A program made the position numbers and the translations under genes. From the NCBI GenBank assembly GCA_900539175.1, contig UQAW01000005.1, positions 1-64,000 of the forward strand: DNA of 64,000 nucleotides, written 5' to 3'. Below are positions 17,450 through 25,590 of the stretch, one piece after another. The DNA is from an uncultured Lachnospiraceae bacterium. Lineage in GTDB: Bacteria; Bacillota; Clostridia; Lachnospirales; Lachnospiraceae. The stretch's first letter is position 1. Each line of letters begins with the position of its first letter. The notes under the pieces were generated by a model, which saw nothing but the letters and a program-made list of their open reading frames with translations, was not told the origin of the DNA and searched no databases.

Positions 17450-18769
17450 TCATCCTGTATATTTGTCGTTGAAATTCTGCTCCATGGTCTTTGCTGCATT
17501 TTCTACTGCTCCGTCCTTCTGGGCCAGAATATCAGCGCCCGTTGCACACATAACATCCCACATACCGCTTGGGAGATATTCACGATCAAAGTACGGGAAT
17601 GTCTCAACCTCTGCATACTTATTGTAATATTCGCCAACTGCTCCGATTTCTGCTTCCACACCGTTTAAGCCGGCCTTGTTTCCCGCCGCCTCGGCGATCG
17701 CTTTTGTAACCTCTGGTTTTGCCAGATAATTCAACAATTCCACTGCTTCCTCTTTTACCTCTGAATCCTTCCATACACCAACTGCAATATCCTCGCCGGC
17801 AATCAAGGTCGGTTCATCACCTGTACCTGCCGCCGGAATCGGCATCATACCAATCTTTGCATCCGCATTTACTCCCAATGTATCTACTACAGCGGAGTTT
17901 CCATAGAAACAAAATGCTGCGCTTCCGTCTGCCAGTGCTTTGATATCAGAATTATAATCTGCTGTCAGAACATCCTGATTGAAATATCCTGCTTTTACCC
18001 ATTCGTCCATCAGACCGGAAAGTTCTTTCCATTTCTCTGTATCAAATTTACCGCCCTTCAAATCCTCTGCACTGCTGTTGGAGTCATCTGTTATATAGAA
18101 AGAAGGCGCTGCCCAGTCAAAGAACTGACCGATTGTCCAACTGTCTTTTCCTCCCATATGGATCGGATCTTTTCCGGCTGCTCTGATCTTTTTGCATGCC
18201 TCACCAAAGTCTTCCCATGTCTTTATTTCATCCGGATTCACACCTGCTTCTTCCAGAACCGACATATTACATACGATTCCTGCGATGTCCATATCAACAG
18301 GAAGTACAAAGATATTTCCGTCCTTATCGGTAATAACCGGTTTAATCTGATCACTGATACTGCCTGCCCATTCCAGATCATTGACCGGCATCAGATAATC
18401 GCTGTACCTTGCTACTGACCATCCATGAGTTGTAAATACATCCGGTAATTCATTTGCTGACATCTTTGTCTTCATCAATTCCTCATAACTGGAACCAGGA
18501 GCCTGGAAATCTACCGTATATCCTGTTTCTGCCTCAAAGTCTTTGCACGCACGTTGAAGCGCTTCCGCTTTTGTTCCCACCACATTCGTTGCAAAAGTAA
18601 TGGTCACATCTTTGCCTGCACTTTTCGATTCACTTTTGGATTCGCTTCCCGTCTCTGATTTTGTTTTCGTTTCTGATGAAGAGGATGCATTCCCTCCATT
18701 TCCGCATGCTGCCATACTCATTGCCAACATTGCTGCTAATCCTGCAGCCATCCATCTTTTTGCTTTCAT
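17450..18769 (-). CDS. Sugar ABC transporter substrate-binding lipoprotein
   Basis: A 439-aa extracellular solute-binding protein (family 1). A lipoprotein signal ends MSMAAC, with the Cys near residue 22, followed by a Ser/Glu/Lys linker and then VTITFATNVVGTKAEALQ, the usual opening strand. It captures the oligosaccharide for the two following permeases. The ATG has AGGAGG 9 nt upstream. It is first in the operon and preceded by the probable YesN-controlled promoter at 18824-18888. Confidence 0.93.
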   Translation of the reverse strand: MKAKRWMAAGLAAMLAMSMAACGNGGNASSSSETKTKSETGSESKSESKSAGKDVTITFATNVVGTKAEALQRACKDFEAETGYTVDFQAPGSSYEELMKTKMSANELPDVFTTHGWSVARYSDYLMPVNDLEWAGSISDQIKPVITDKDGNIFVLPVDMDIAGIVCNMSVLEEAGVNPDEIKTWEDFGEACKKIRAAGKDPIHMGGKDSWTIGQFFDWAAPSFYITDDSNSSAEDLKGGKFDTEKWKELSGLMDEWVKAGYFNQDVLTADYNSDIKALADGSAAFCFYGNSAVVDTLGVNADAKIGMMPIPAAGTGDEPTLIAGEDIAVGVWKDSEVKEEAVELLNYLAKPEVTKAIAEAAGNKAGLNGVEAEIGAVGEYYNKYAEVETFPYFDREYLPSGMWDVMCATGADILAQKDGAVENAAKTMEQNFNDKYTG

Positions 18770-18823
18770 ATTGTCTTCCTCCCTAAAATCATTTTATTTC
18801 TTTCTTAATTTGTTTCTGACTTA

Positions 18824-18888
18824 ACTATACCGAAAAAAACGCTAAAAACAAATGACTCAAAACTCCGATTTTGGTACGTTTTTCTACA
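18824..18888 (-). promoter_or_regulatory. Promoter and activator site of the sugar importer operon
   Basis: Leftward -35 TTGTTT (revcomp 18846-18851), 16-nt spacer, -10 TATAGT (revcomp 18824-18829). Directly upstream of -35 is the 37-bp motif 18852-18888 shared with the SLH enzyme promoter (29/37 identical). The adjacent yesMN genes make YesN the likely activator; this is inference. Confidence 0.7.
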
Positions 18889-18976
18889 AACACAAACAGA
18901 TGTATCAAATAACTGTGTTCATATACACATATTATCTGACACATCTGTTTTTATTATTACGATCGGCAGAGATGTC

Positions 18977-20449
18977 TTAATTGTTTTTATTCTCTGCATA
19001 TCTCCTATATGCCGACGGCGTCATACCCGTCTGTTTTTGGAACAACGCTGAAAAATGACGCGCACTGGTGTAACCGACCATCAGCGCTATATCTTTGACA
19101 GAGGCAGACATATTGGTTAAAAGAAGCTTTTTCGCATTGGCAATTCTTACTTCTGTCAAATACTCCACAAACCGGCATCCGGCTTTATGATGAAAGACCG
19201 TACTCAAATAGTTTGCCGTCAGATTATATTTTTCAGCCAACTGACTGATACTGATATCTCTCATATAATTTTTCTGAATATCATTCTTCATCCGCCTGAC
19301 AATATCACTCTCCTCTGCCGAGAAGTTGCCGTACATATTCCGCCCCAATTCTTCCAATGTTCTAAAAAATTCCTTATAATTTCTTCCTGAAATATGTTTT
19401 TCAGTCATGCAGGTACAATAAGCACTGATATTTCCAAGATTTAAGTCTGGTTCTGTTTTCCGGCATAGACCATACAGTGCCTGCAGCGTCTCTTTATAAA
19501 GCACCTCGTCTGCCGCCTCCCAACACTCCATCAGCCGGTCCATCGTATAAAACACACTTCGCTGCTCCTCTGTCAGACACAATTTTTCCCAGTGAACCAC
19601 AGACCCGGATGCGTAATTCATTGCCACCCAGGAATTTTTCTCAATACCTTCACAAGCCTGAAAAATTTCCCGAATCAAATTACCTTCAAAGCGAAATGTA
19701 CATAAGAAAGCCGGTCCCTTTGCTGCCAGTGCACTGATTCTGTTCAATGCACTGACCGTATCCCGCAGCTTTTCCCAATCACAGCAAAAGATAAAGCACG
19801 GCATTCCTTCGGATGAATAGACCATAGAATAGTAACCCTTTCTGCTGATAACCGTCTCACCAAGCATACGTACTTTTTCAATAAATACCTTCTGCTGCTC
19901 CATGGCTTCTTTTTGGCATTCCGGATGATACCGCATCACCAACCCAAATCCAAGGTAGGAATACGCCGCTGGATGGGAAAATTCCTCCACATCCTCCTCC
20001 ATTCCAGCGATGGCGTAATAATTAAAACCATTCAGCAGCTTCATATGAAAATCCGAATTGGAATCCCGCTTCTTTTTGTTCAATTTCTCCTGAAGCACTT
20101 CCATCACTTCCCGCAGCTTTTCTTCCTCAATCGGTTTCAGTAAATACTCATTCACACCGAGACGCAGGGCCTTTTGCGCATACTCAAATTCCGAGTAACC
20201 GCTCACCACTACGAATTCTGTCCCGGGCATCTCCTTTTCGCACGCTTCAATTGCCTCCAGTCCATTCAGATAAGGCATTCTGATATCTGTAAATACAATA
20301 TCAGGTCTGTAATTTCTGCAAAGCTGCCTCAGTTCTTCTCCATTACCTGCCTCCAGATACAGATGCTCTCCCCAGGAAAGGATCTCCATCAACATACTTT
20401 TCATCGTAAACCGAACCAGTCGGTCATCGTCAGCTATCAATATTATCAT
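18977..20449 (-). CDS. yesN: YesN-type response regulator (REC + AraC HTH)
   Basis: A 490-aa two-component regulator. The N-terminal receiver domain has the acidic pair in IADDDRL, the phospho-acceptor Asp in DIVFTDIRMPY and the Lys in EYLLKPIEE. A middle region of about 250 residues has no clear family. The C-terminal about 100 residues are two AraC helix-turn-helix motifs (DISISQLAEKYNLTANYLST; VGYTSARHFSALFQKQTG). It overlaps yesM by 4 bases. It probably activates the adjacent sugar importer operon and the SLH enzyme. Confidence 0.92.
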   Translation of the reverse strand: MIILIADDDRLVRFTMKSMLMEILSWGEHLYLEAGNGEELRQLCRNYRPDIVFTDIRMPYLNGLEAIEACEKEMPGTEFVVVSGYSEFEYAQKALRLGVNEYLLKPIEEEKLREVMEVLQEKLNKKKRDSNSDFHMKLLNGFNYYAIAGMEEDVEEFSHPAAYSYLGFGLVMRYHPECQKEAMEQQKVFIEKVRMLGETVISRKGYYSMVYSSEGMPCFIFCCDWEKLRDTVSALNRISALAAKGPAFLCTFRFEGNLIREIFQACEGIEKNSWVAMNYASGSVVHWEKLCLTEEQRSVFYTMDRLMECWEAADEVLYKETLQALYGLCRKTEPDLNLGNISAYCTCMTEKHISGRNYKEFFRTLEELGRNMYGNFSAEESDIVRRMKNDIQKNYMRDISISQLAEKYNLTANYLSTVFHHKAGCRFVEYLTEVRIANAKKLLLTNMSASVKDIALMVGYTSARHFSALFQKQTGMTPSAYRRYAENKNN

Positions 20450-22209
20450 CGTCTATGTCCCCCGTACATATCTTTTGGAAATACAAATGTAGTCTTCGTA
20501 CCTTTTCCAGGTACGGAAGAAAACTGATATACTACATCCCTACAATATAGTTCCGCTCTTTTTTTCACATTTGCAACGCCTACATGTTCCCGTGTGTTGA
20601 TCTCAGCTTTACTGTCAAATCCTACTCCGTTATCCCGCACGCTGATTATGATTACCTTTCCAATTCCTTTCACCTCACTCTCCACTGCGGATACTGTAAT
20701 CATAACCGGTCTGTCTGTATCACCCATGCCATGAAGTATGGAATTTTCAACAATCGGCTGAAGCAGCAGCTTCGGCATAGAAAAATTTTCACAAGCTTTA
20801 TCCATCCAAAGGATATATTCCAGACGTTCGTCTAATTTCAACTTTTCCAGCGCCAGATATTCTTCAAGAAAATGAAACTCTTCGCTCAGAAAAACCGTAT
20901 CCTGTCTGCGGCAGGTATATTGAAACAGATGTGACAGACTGATAATGGATTCTTCCAGCTTTTTCTTCTCCCCCATCCTGTTCAGTGCTACAAACCCATT
21001 TAGTGTGTTGTAAAGAAAGTGAGGATTAATCTGAGACTGCAGTGCACGATATTCTGCCTTCTGATTCTGAATGACCATCAGATATTCCTGTTCAATATAT
21101 CGCTTGAGGTTGCGTATCATATGATTCACACCATCCGCAATCACTCCCACTTCCGTATTAGACTGTATCAGAATCTGCGTATCCAGATTTCCGTTCTCCA
21201 CCTGACGAAGTGTCTTTGTAATTTCTCCGATATGTACAATCATCTCTTTGGACTGCCCTCGGTAAATAAAAAACGCCAGCGCTATACCTGCCACAATCAC
21301 CCCCAAAAATACAACCACAGCTAACAGATATCCCTTAATACTGTACTGAAGGGAATACAGATAATATAGTTCCCAATCTGTGTTTTCCACGGTCTGCATT
21401 CTGGCATAATAGATTCTGCCGTCAACTTCCGCCTTACCCTCCCCTGTGTCAAGATTGATTTCTCCGTTCATAAGCTCCGAACGAGCCGCAATCTCTCCTT
21501 TACAGCTCAGGACAATCCCTCTTTCCTGCTCCTCTTTCACGACATTAATACTATCCTGGATTTCCTGAATTCTGGAATCCACCTTGATGACGGCAATTAC
21601 TTTGTTATTATCCATATTTCTCACGGCCTGAATCAGAGAGTATACCTGCTTTGGATTATTTCCCTCCATATAATTCCGCTCGTGGGGCGGCAGAAAAAAG
21701 GAATGCTCCGGATGCTCAACTGCACGAACAAACCAATCCTCCTCCTGATAACCTTTATAATCAACCGTCACCAGATCAGAGGCCTCTTTTCCCAGATAAT
21801 ATCCAACCTGTTTCTCACTGTTTACGGGAAAAATCATAACACCTCTGATATCCTGCCTGCCTAAATATAAATGCTTTCCCATTGTAATACAATAGTCATT
21901 TTCAGCCTGTTTCAGGGTTAATGGATCATTATATGCATAAAGCTCCGGATTATTCAGTCTGTCAGCAACCTGAAAAATCCGGTTCTGCATATAGAATGTA
22001 TTGCCAATATTCTTTAATTCTGCAAATTGGTTTTCCACATTCCGGGAAATTGACTCCAATACATTATCCATGTCCTTGTATTCCCGTTCCTGATTGCTGT
22101 AACTGACATAAAACAATATGATAAATATTGCAATTCCCAGAGGTACGATAACACTTATGATAAACATGGAATCTAGTTTTCTCTGAAATGTATTTTCCTT
22201 TTTTCTCAT
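20446..22209 (-). CDS. yesM: YesM-type sensor histidine kinase
   Basis: A membrane histidine kinase (587 aa) with an N-terminal TM (about 17-37), a large extracellular sensing region, a second TM (about 285-310), a HAMP linker and the His_kinase block QSQINPHFLYNTLNGF, whose His is phosphorylated. A HATPase domain with NSILHGMGD and DNGVGFDS follows. It likely senses a sugar, perhaps through a binding protein, and phosphorylates YesN. The ATG at 22209 follows a GGGGGG tract by 5 nt; an ATG 12 bases upstream lacks a site. Confidence 0.92.
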   Translation of the reverse strand: MRKKENTFQRKLDSMFIISVIVPLGIAIFIILFYVSYSNQEREYKDMDNVLESISRNVENQFAELKNIGNTFYMQNRIFQVADRLNNPELYAYNDPLTLKQAENDYCITMGKHLYLGRQDIRGVMIFPVNSEKQVGYYLGKEASDLVTVDYKGYQEEDWFVRAVEHPEHSFFLPPHERNYMEGNNPKQVYSLIQAVRNMDNNKVIAVIKVDSRIQEIQDSINVVKEEQERGIVLSCKGEIAARSELMNGEINLDTGEGKAEVDGRIYYARMQTVENTDWELYYLYSLQYSIKGYLLAVVVFLGVIVAGIALAFFIYRGQSKEMIVHIGEITKTLRQVENGNLDTQILIQSNTEVGVIADGVNHMIRNLKRYIEQEYLMVIQNQKAEYRALQSQINPHFLYNTLNGFVALNRMGEKKKLEESIISLSHLFQYTCRRQDTVFLSEEFHFLEEYLALEKLKLDERLEYILWMDKACENFSMPKLLLQPIVENSILHGMGDTDRPVMITVSAVESEVKGIGKVIIISVRDNGVGFDSKAEINTREHVGVANVKKRAELYCRDVVYQFSSVPGKGTKTTFVFPKDMYGGHRR

Positions 22210-22308
22210 GGCAGCCCCCATTGCAGTCTTTTGTTTACTGACATTTTATCACATTTATCTTTTTTTACATACTCTAATCTTTATATTCAATAATTTACCA
22301 ATATTTTA

Positions 22309-22497
22309 GATACCAGGGTCAAAAGGTTATGCTTTTTCATGCTTGCATGAAAAAGCATAACTTTGGGACCCATAAAACATGAGAAAGCAGCCCGAACAGG
22401 GCGGATTTCGAATATTTTTAGGATTCCGTGAGCATGAAATGCGGAGCAATCCGTATATCATAGGGGGCAAAATACCTTTTGACCCCAACATCATATG
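22309..22497. repeat. Dispersed repeat family A, copy 1 (longest)
   Basis: A 189-bp element starting GATACCAGGGTCAAAAGG and ending CCTTTTGACCCCAACATCAT, so its ends are inverted repeats. It shares about 120 bp with the reverse complement of 36334-36468, and carries an extra palindromic arm (GGTTATGCTTTTTCATG...CATGAAAAAGCATAACTTTGG) also seen at 51138-51224. It fills most of the gene-free stretch between yesM and spoVT. Confidence 0.8.
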
Positions 22498-22576
22498 TTA
22501 GCGTGTATTTGAAAATTGCTTTTCGCAACACCTAAAACGGATATGGCTGTTGGCTTGGGCTTTCTCATGAAAATAA

Positions 22577-22643
22577 GAGACTCCTGTATCCTTTATACGG
22601 AGAAGCTGCTTCTCCCCATAAGTATACATGAGTCTCCTTTTTT
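22577..22643. terminator. Stem-loop, probable (bidirectional) terminator after spoVT
   Basis: GAGACTC (22577-22583) pairs with GAGTCTC (22630-22636), with further pairing inside and an inner GGAGAAGC/GCTTCTCC hairpin. Six T follow on the plus strand (22638-22643), and TTATTTTC follows in the leftward direction. It lies 38 bases past the spoVT stop. Confidence 0.65.
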
Positions 22644-22680
22644 AATTCCCCGATCTTTATCTGTCGAAAATAACTTCCCC

Positions 22681-23235
22681 TTACTGCTCCATCTGCTTTC
22701 CCAGAAATCCTGCTGCAACCTGAGCCATAAGCTTCTCATTTTCCCCCAGTTGATTACCTGCATTCTTTCCGCGCTCCATAATAATTACAGCCCCGATAGC
22801 ATCTCCCGCAGAAATAATCGGAGCAATCATCTGCCATTGACTGTCCCCGTCATCATCCTGAGTAATCCGGATAAATCCGCTTTCTTTCTGTCCCGCACAG
22901 ATTGTCTCCCGATCTGTAATTGCCTGCTCCAGCTCTTTACTGATCGTCTTTCCTTCAAATTCACGCTGTCCGGATCCATTTGCTGTAAGAATCTGATCAT
23001 GATCTGAGATACAGACCAGATATCCGGTAATCTGAGACAGCACCTGCGCATATTCCTTTGCGGTCTTCGCCAGTTCACCCATAGGGGAATATTTCTTTAA
23101 TATAATTTCACCGTCACGACCTGTAAAGATTTCCATCGGCTCTCCTTCACGGATTCGGATCGTCCTTCTGATCTCTTTCGGCACGACAATTCTTCCCAGA
23201 TCATCTATTCGTCTTACAATTCCTGTCGCTTTCAT
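22681..23235 (-). CDS. spoVT: Stage V sporulation protein T (SpoVT), AbrB-type regulator
   Basis: A 184-aa DNA-binding regulator of forespore genes. The N-terminal swapped-hairpin AbrB domain reads MKATGIVRRIDDLGRIVVPK and the C-terminal about 130 residues are the GAF-like domain specific to SpoVT. Length and domain order equal Bacillus SpoVT (178 aa). It is monocistronic with a GGAGAA site before the ATG, and indicates a spore-forming host. Confidence 0.96.
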   Translation of the reverse strand: MKATGIVRRIDDLGRIVVPKEIRRTIRIREGEPMEIFTGRDGEIILKKYSPMGELAKTAKEYAQVLSQITGYLVCISDHDQILTANGSGQREFEGKTISKELEQAITDRETICAGQKESGFIRITQDDDGDSQWQMIAPIISAGDAIGAVIIMERGKNAGNQLGENEKLMAQVAAGFLGKQMEQ

Positions 23236-23433
23236 AATATCTTCTCCTTATACATGGTTTTTATCGATAACAAGCTGCTCTTAAAATGTGTTAAAAATCC
23301 TTATTTTATGCGGATTTTTGAGATTTCAAGAGCCCAAAACCCTTGTAAATACTGGGTGCTTTCTTGTTTTCATTACCACCACACGGCCAAATCCCTTTTA
23401 AATTAGAATCTTGGAAGAGTGGTGCTTTCTGGT

Positions 23434-23508
23434 ATTAATATTGCTCATTTTTTAGAAATTATGAGTTGTTTTACCAGTTTTCGAAGAAGTACATACGGCA
23501 AAGTATAG
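23434..23508 (+). pseudogene. Fragment related to the small ORF at 25399-25584
   Basis: The plus strand reads NIAHFLEIMSCFTSF, closely matching SIAHFLESMNCFTIL at the C-terminus of the small plus-strand ORF on the other side of the AbiE genes. The frame is closed upstream by a stop, so only a relic remains. The DNA match is listed as a direct repeat. Confidence 0.4.
23441..23490 (+). repeat. Direct repeat left of the AbiE islet
   Basis: The first 36 bases match 25541-25576 at 33 positions (core GCTCATTTTTTAGAAA.TATGA), and after one short gap both continue AAGAAGT. The pair brackets about 2.05 kb holding abiEii, abiEi and a small ORF. Confidence 0.7.
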
Positions 23509-23635
23509 TAATAATGAATCTATCACTTCCCCAAATTTCTTTAATGAATCTATGCAAGCATTTGTATTTGAACACGAAAAATACATTTTGTAATATGGTT
23601 TCTCACCATCGTAATTAAAAGAGTAAATCCAAACA

Positions 23636-24568
23636 TTATTCTCCAATCCCTCTTAACAATTCATTTATTCCTTGAAACACACTTAACGCATCTTCAAAAT
23701 TCTGCTGGATATCCGTATATAATAATTCCTTATGGAGATTTTCATAGGTGTTCTTAATTTCTTCCGTAAAATACTGTTGCCAGTCTTCAAAGGCATATGA
23801 TCCCACCGGATCATATGCCGCACTAATCTTACGCTTGTTCAAGTAATAAGCATCCGTCTCTTTTGTGACTTGTATGAGTCGCTTTAATTCTTTCTTATCT
23901 AACAGAAACTTTTGAATCTCCGGTAATGAATAAAGCTTTGTAACATCATAAATATGACGTACTTTATTACCAAGAGTTCCACAAATAGCATGTCTTTTTA
24001 CCGACATGAGTTTATCTATAAAGGTCCGTTCAATATTTAAAACATTTAATGAAACACTTTCTAATTCAAAACGTTCAATATCATCGTTTCCATTGTGAGA
24101 TTCCAAAAATTCTTGTATATAGGTTTTTAACTCTCTTTTTGAAAACGGGTCAGGTCGAACACTGCTTCCAATCTCCAGCTTTACTTTATTTTCTTCAGTT
24201 TCAAACCACACATACATACTTTTGCTACGATTTGATCGTTCCTCAGGTATTTTTTTCGTTTTTGCAGAACATGTCACTATATTTTCTATTTTTTTTATTG
24301 TCTTATCACATACTTTATCGCTTTTATCCATTCCAAGGAAGGTCAAATCAATATCTTCTGAAAATCGTTCGATTGATCCTGGATAACACTTGCTTAAAGA
24401 TGTTCCCCCTTTAAATACACACTGCTCAGCATATTCGCTATCTGCAAGATTTTTTAATAGCATAACAATATAATAATCTCGTTCTACCGCAGATTCTGGC
24501 AAATGCATATAGCCGGAAACGAGCGTAATTAACATCCTAAATTCCTCTGGATACTCGTGCAATTTCAT
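23636..24568 (-). CDS. abiEii: AbiEii-type nucleotidyltransferase toxin
   Basis: A toxin of a type IV toxin-antitoxin / abortive-infection module (310 aa). It is a DNA polymerase beta-like nucleotidyltransferase with the AbiEii motifs CVFKGGTSLSKCY and RFSEDIDLTFLG (two catalytic Asp), and a downstream ERTFIDKLMSVKRHAI helix typical of the family. When freed it is expected to block growth and phage production. The ATG at 24568 follows GGAGG by 6 nt and lies inside the end of abiEi (32-base overlap), the usual coupled order with antitoxin first. A longer frame upstream has no supporting site. Confidence 0.9.
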   Translation of the reverse strand: MKLHEYPEEFRMLITLVSGYMHLPESAVERDYYIVMLLKNLADSEYAEQCVFKGGTSLSKCYPGSIERFSEDIDLTFLGMDKSDKVCDKTIKKIENIVTCSAKTKKIPEERSNRSKSMYVWFETEENKVKLEIGSSVRPDPFSKRELKTYIQEFLESHNGNDDIERFELESVSLNVLNIERTFIDKLMSVKRHAICGTLGNKVRHIYDVTKLYSLPEIQKFLLDKKELKRLIQVTKETDAYYLNKRKISAAYDPVGSYAFEDWQQYFTEEIKNTYENLHKELLYTDIQQNFEDALSVFQGINELLRGIGE

Positions 24569-25250
24569 ATAATTCCTCCATTCGTGGATGTTTATAGGAT
24601 GATAAGGATGATAAATAGCGTTCCAAATTATTGGATACCCCATAGTAGTTTAATATTTCTTTTAAAAAAGATATCGTTGATTTTTTATATGATGTCTTTG
24701 CAATAACTCTTTCAAAAACTTCATCCTGATAAGTTTCTGCAAGTTTCTGAGAGTATTCAATAAACGCGGAATAATTTAAGTCTTGAATTTCATAGAAATT
24801 CTGCAATACTTCTAATCCACATATCATATTTTTAACTTCCGTGGTATAATCAATTTTCACTTGTTTAATCATTACATTTCTAACAGTTTTTGAAAAACCA
24901 TCCAGTGCAGAAGATAGTATATTTATAGTTTTGGAAATTTGTGTGGTTAAATTCAAATCATTATACATAGCATATCCTATAATCGTTCCGGAATCATTTT
25001 TTGTAAATGCTTCTATTATTTTTTTTTCGGATGGTGGGACTACACCATATTTACTAATAATTGGAATGTAATAAATACCTTTTGCAGCTTTAGCTAATTC
25101 TCCACTTTTACACATTCTCTCAAGCATTTTGTAATATGTTGCTTCATTCAATAATTCACATAGGTTTTCTCTATATAGTTTGCTTGCAAATATCAATTCA
25201 TTTTCTTTATAATGAACCAGTGCATTTCTAATAATAGAGCTGCTCTTCAA
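24537..25250 (-). CDS. abiEi: AbiEi-type antitoxin / transcriptional autoregulator
   Basis: A 237-aa partner of AbiEii. The N-terminal region looks like a winged helix (FASKLYRENLCELLNEATYY, then ELAKAAKGIYYIP, the standard AbiEi turn), followed by the antitoxin domain with GYAMYNDLNLTTQI. AbiEi proteins bind inverted repeats at their own promoter; a 13-bp-arm palindrome carrying the -35 box lies just upstream. The start appears to be TTG at 25250, preceded by a GGGGGG tract. Confidence 0.85.
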   Translation of the reverse strand: MKSSSIIRNALVHYKENELIFASKLYRENLCELLNEATYYKMLERMCKSGELAKAAKGIYYIPIISKYGVVPPSEKKIIEAFTKNDSGTIIGYAMYNDLNLTTQISKTINILSSALDGFSKTVRNVMIKQVKIDYTTEVKNMICGLEVLQNFYEIQDLNYSAFIEYSQKLAETYQDEVFERVIAKTSYKKSTISFLKEILNYYGVSNNLERYLSSLSSYKHPRMEELYEIARVSRGI

Positions 25251-25284
25251 CTTCTACCCCCCTTATACTCAATTTTACAATTAT

Positions 25285-25360
25285 ATTATATTTCTCTAAT
25301 CCCCGAAACGTCAAGTAAAATCAAATCTTACTTGACGTTTTTTGTTATTCCACATATTAT
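25285..25360. promoter_or_regulatory. Divergent promoters sharing a palindromic operator
   Basis: AAACGTCAAGTAA (25306-25318) and TTACTTGACGTTT (25328-25340) are perfect 13-bp inverted arms around 9 nt. Each arm contains TTGACG as a -35. Leftward: TTGACG (revcomp 25309-25314), 18-nt spacer, TATAAT (revcomp 25285-25290), driving abiEi-abiEii. Rightward: TTGACG (25332-25337), 17-nt spacer, TATTAT (25355-25360), facing the small ORF. AbiEi binding here would control both directions. Confidence 0.75.
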
Positions 25361-25398
25361 TATGTTTATACAGTAATATAACAAAGGGGGCTTGTTCC

Positions 25399-25584
25399 AT
25401 GAGCATGGTTTTAACAGTTTTTCGCTTTTACTTTAAACAAGTCACGAAAATACCAATAAATACTGGTCTGTATGAATTTGAGTATGAGACATACGGATGT
25501 TTGCGGAAGAATCCATTTCAAACGGAATACTCACTTAGTATCGCTCATTTTTTAGAAAGTATGAATTGTTTTACCATTTTATAA
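25399..25584 (+). CDS. Small hypothetical protein, divergent from abiE
   Basis: A 61-aa plus-strand frame with ATG at 25399, a GGGGG tract about 9 nt upstream and the TTGACG-N17-TATTAT promoter about 40 bases further back. Its C-terminus (SIAHFLESMNCFTIL) recurs as a decayed copy at 23434-23508, suggesting a real, once-duplicated gene. It overlaps the end of the minus-strand gene at 25579 by 6 bases. I do not recognise the family. Confidence 0.4.
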   Translation: MSMVLTVFRFYFKQVTKIPINTGLYEFEYETYGCLRKNPFQTEYSLSIAHFLESMNCFTIL

Positions 25585-25590
25585 GAAGTT
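25541..25590 (+). repeat. Direct repeat right of the AbiE islet
   Basis: The partner of 23441-23490 (33/36 identical over the first part). It covers the C-terminal codons of the small plus-strand ORF and the stop of the gene that ends at 25579. Confidence 0.7.

Noticed and set aside
23452..23646. 64-codon minus-strand frame after abiEii
   Set aside because: Needs a TTG start inside abiEii, has no ribosome binding site, and ends within the direct repeat whose plus-strand frame is the one with peptide homology to another ORF.
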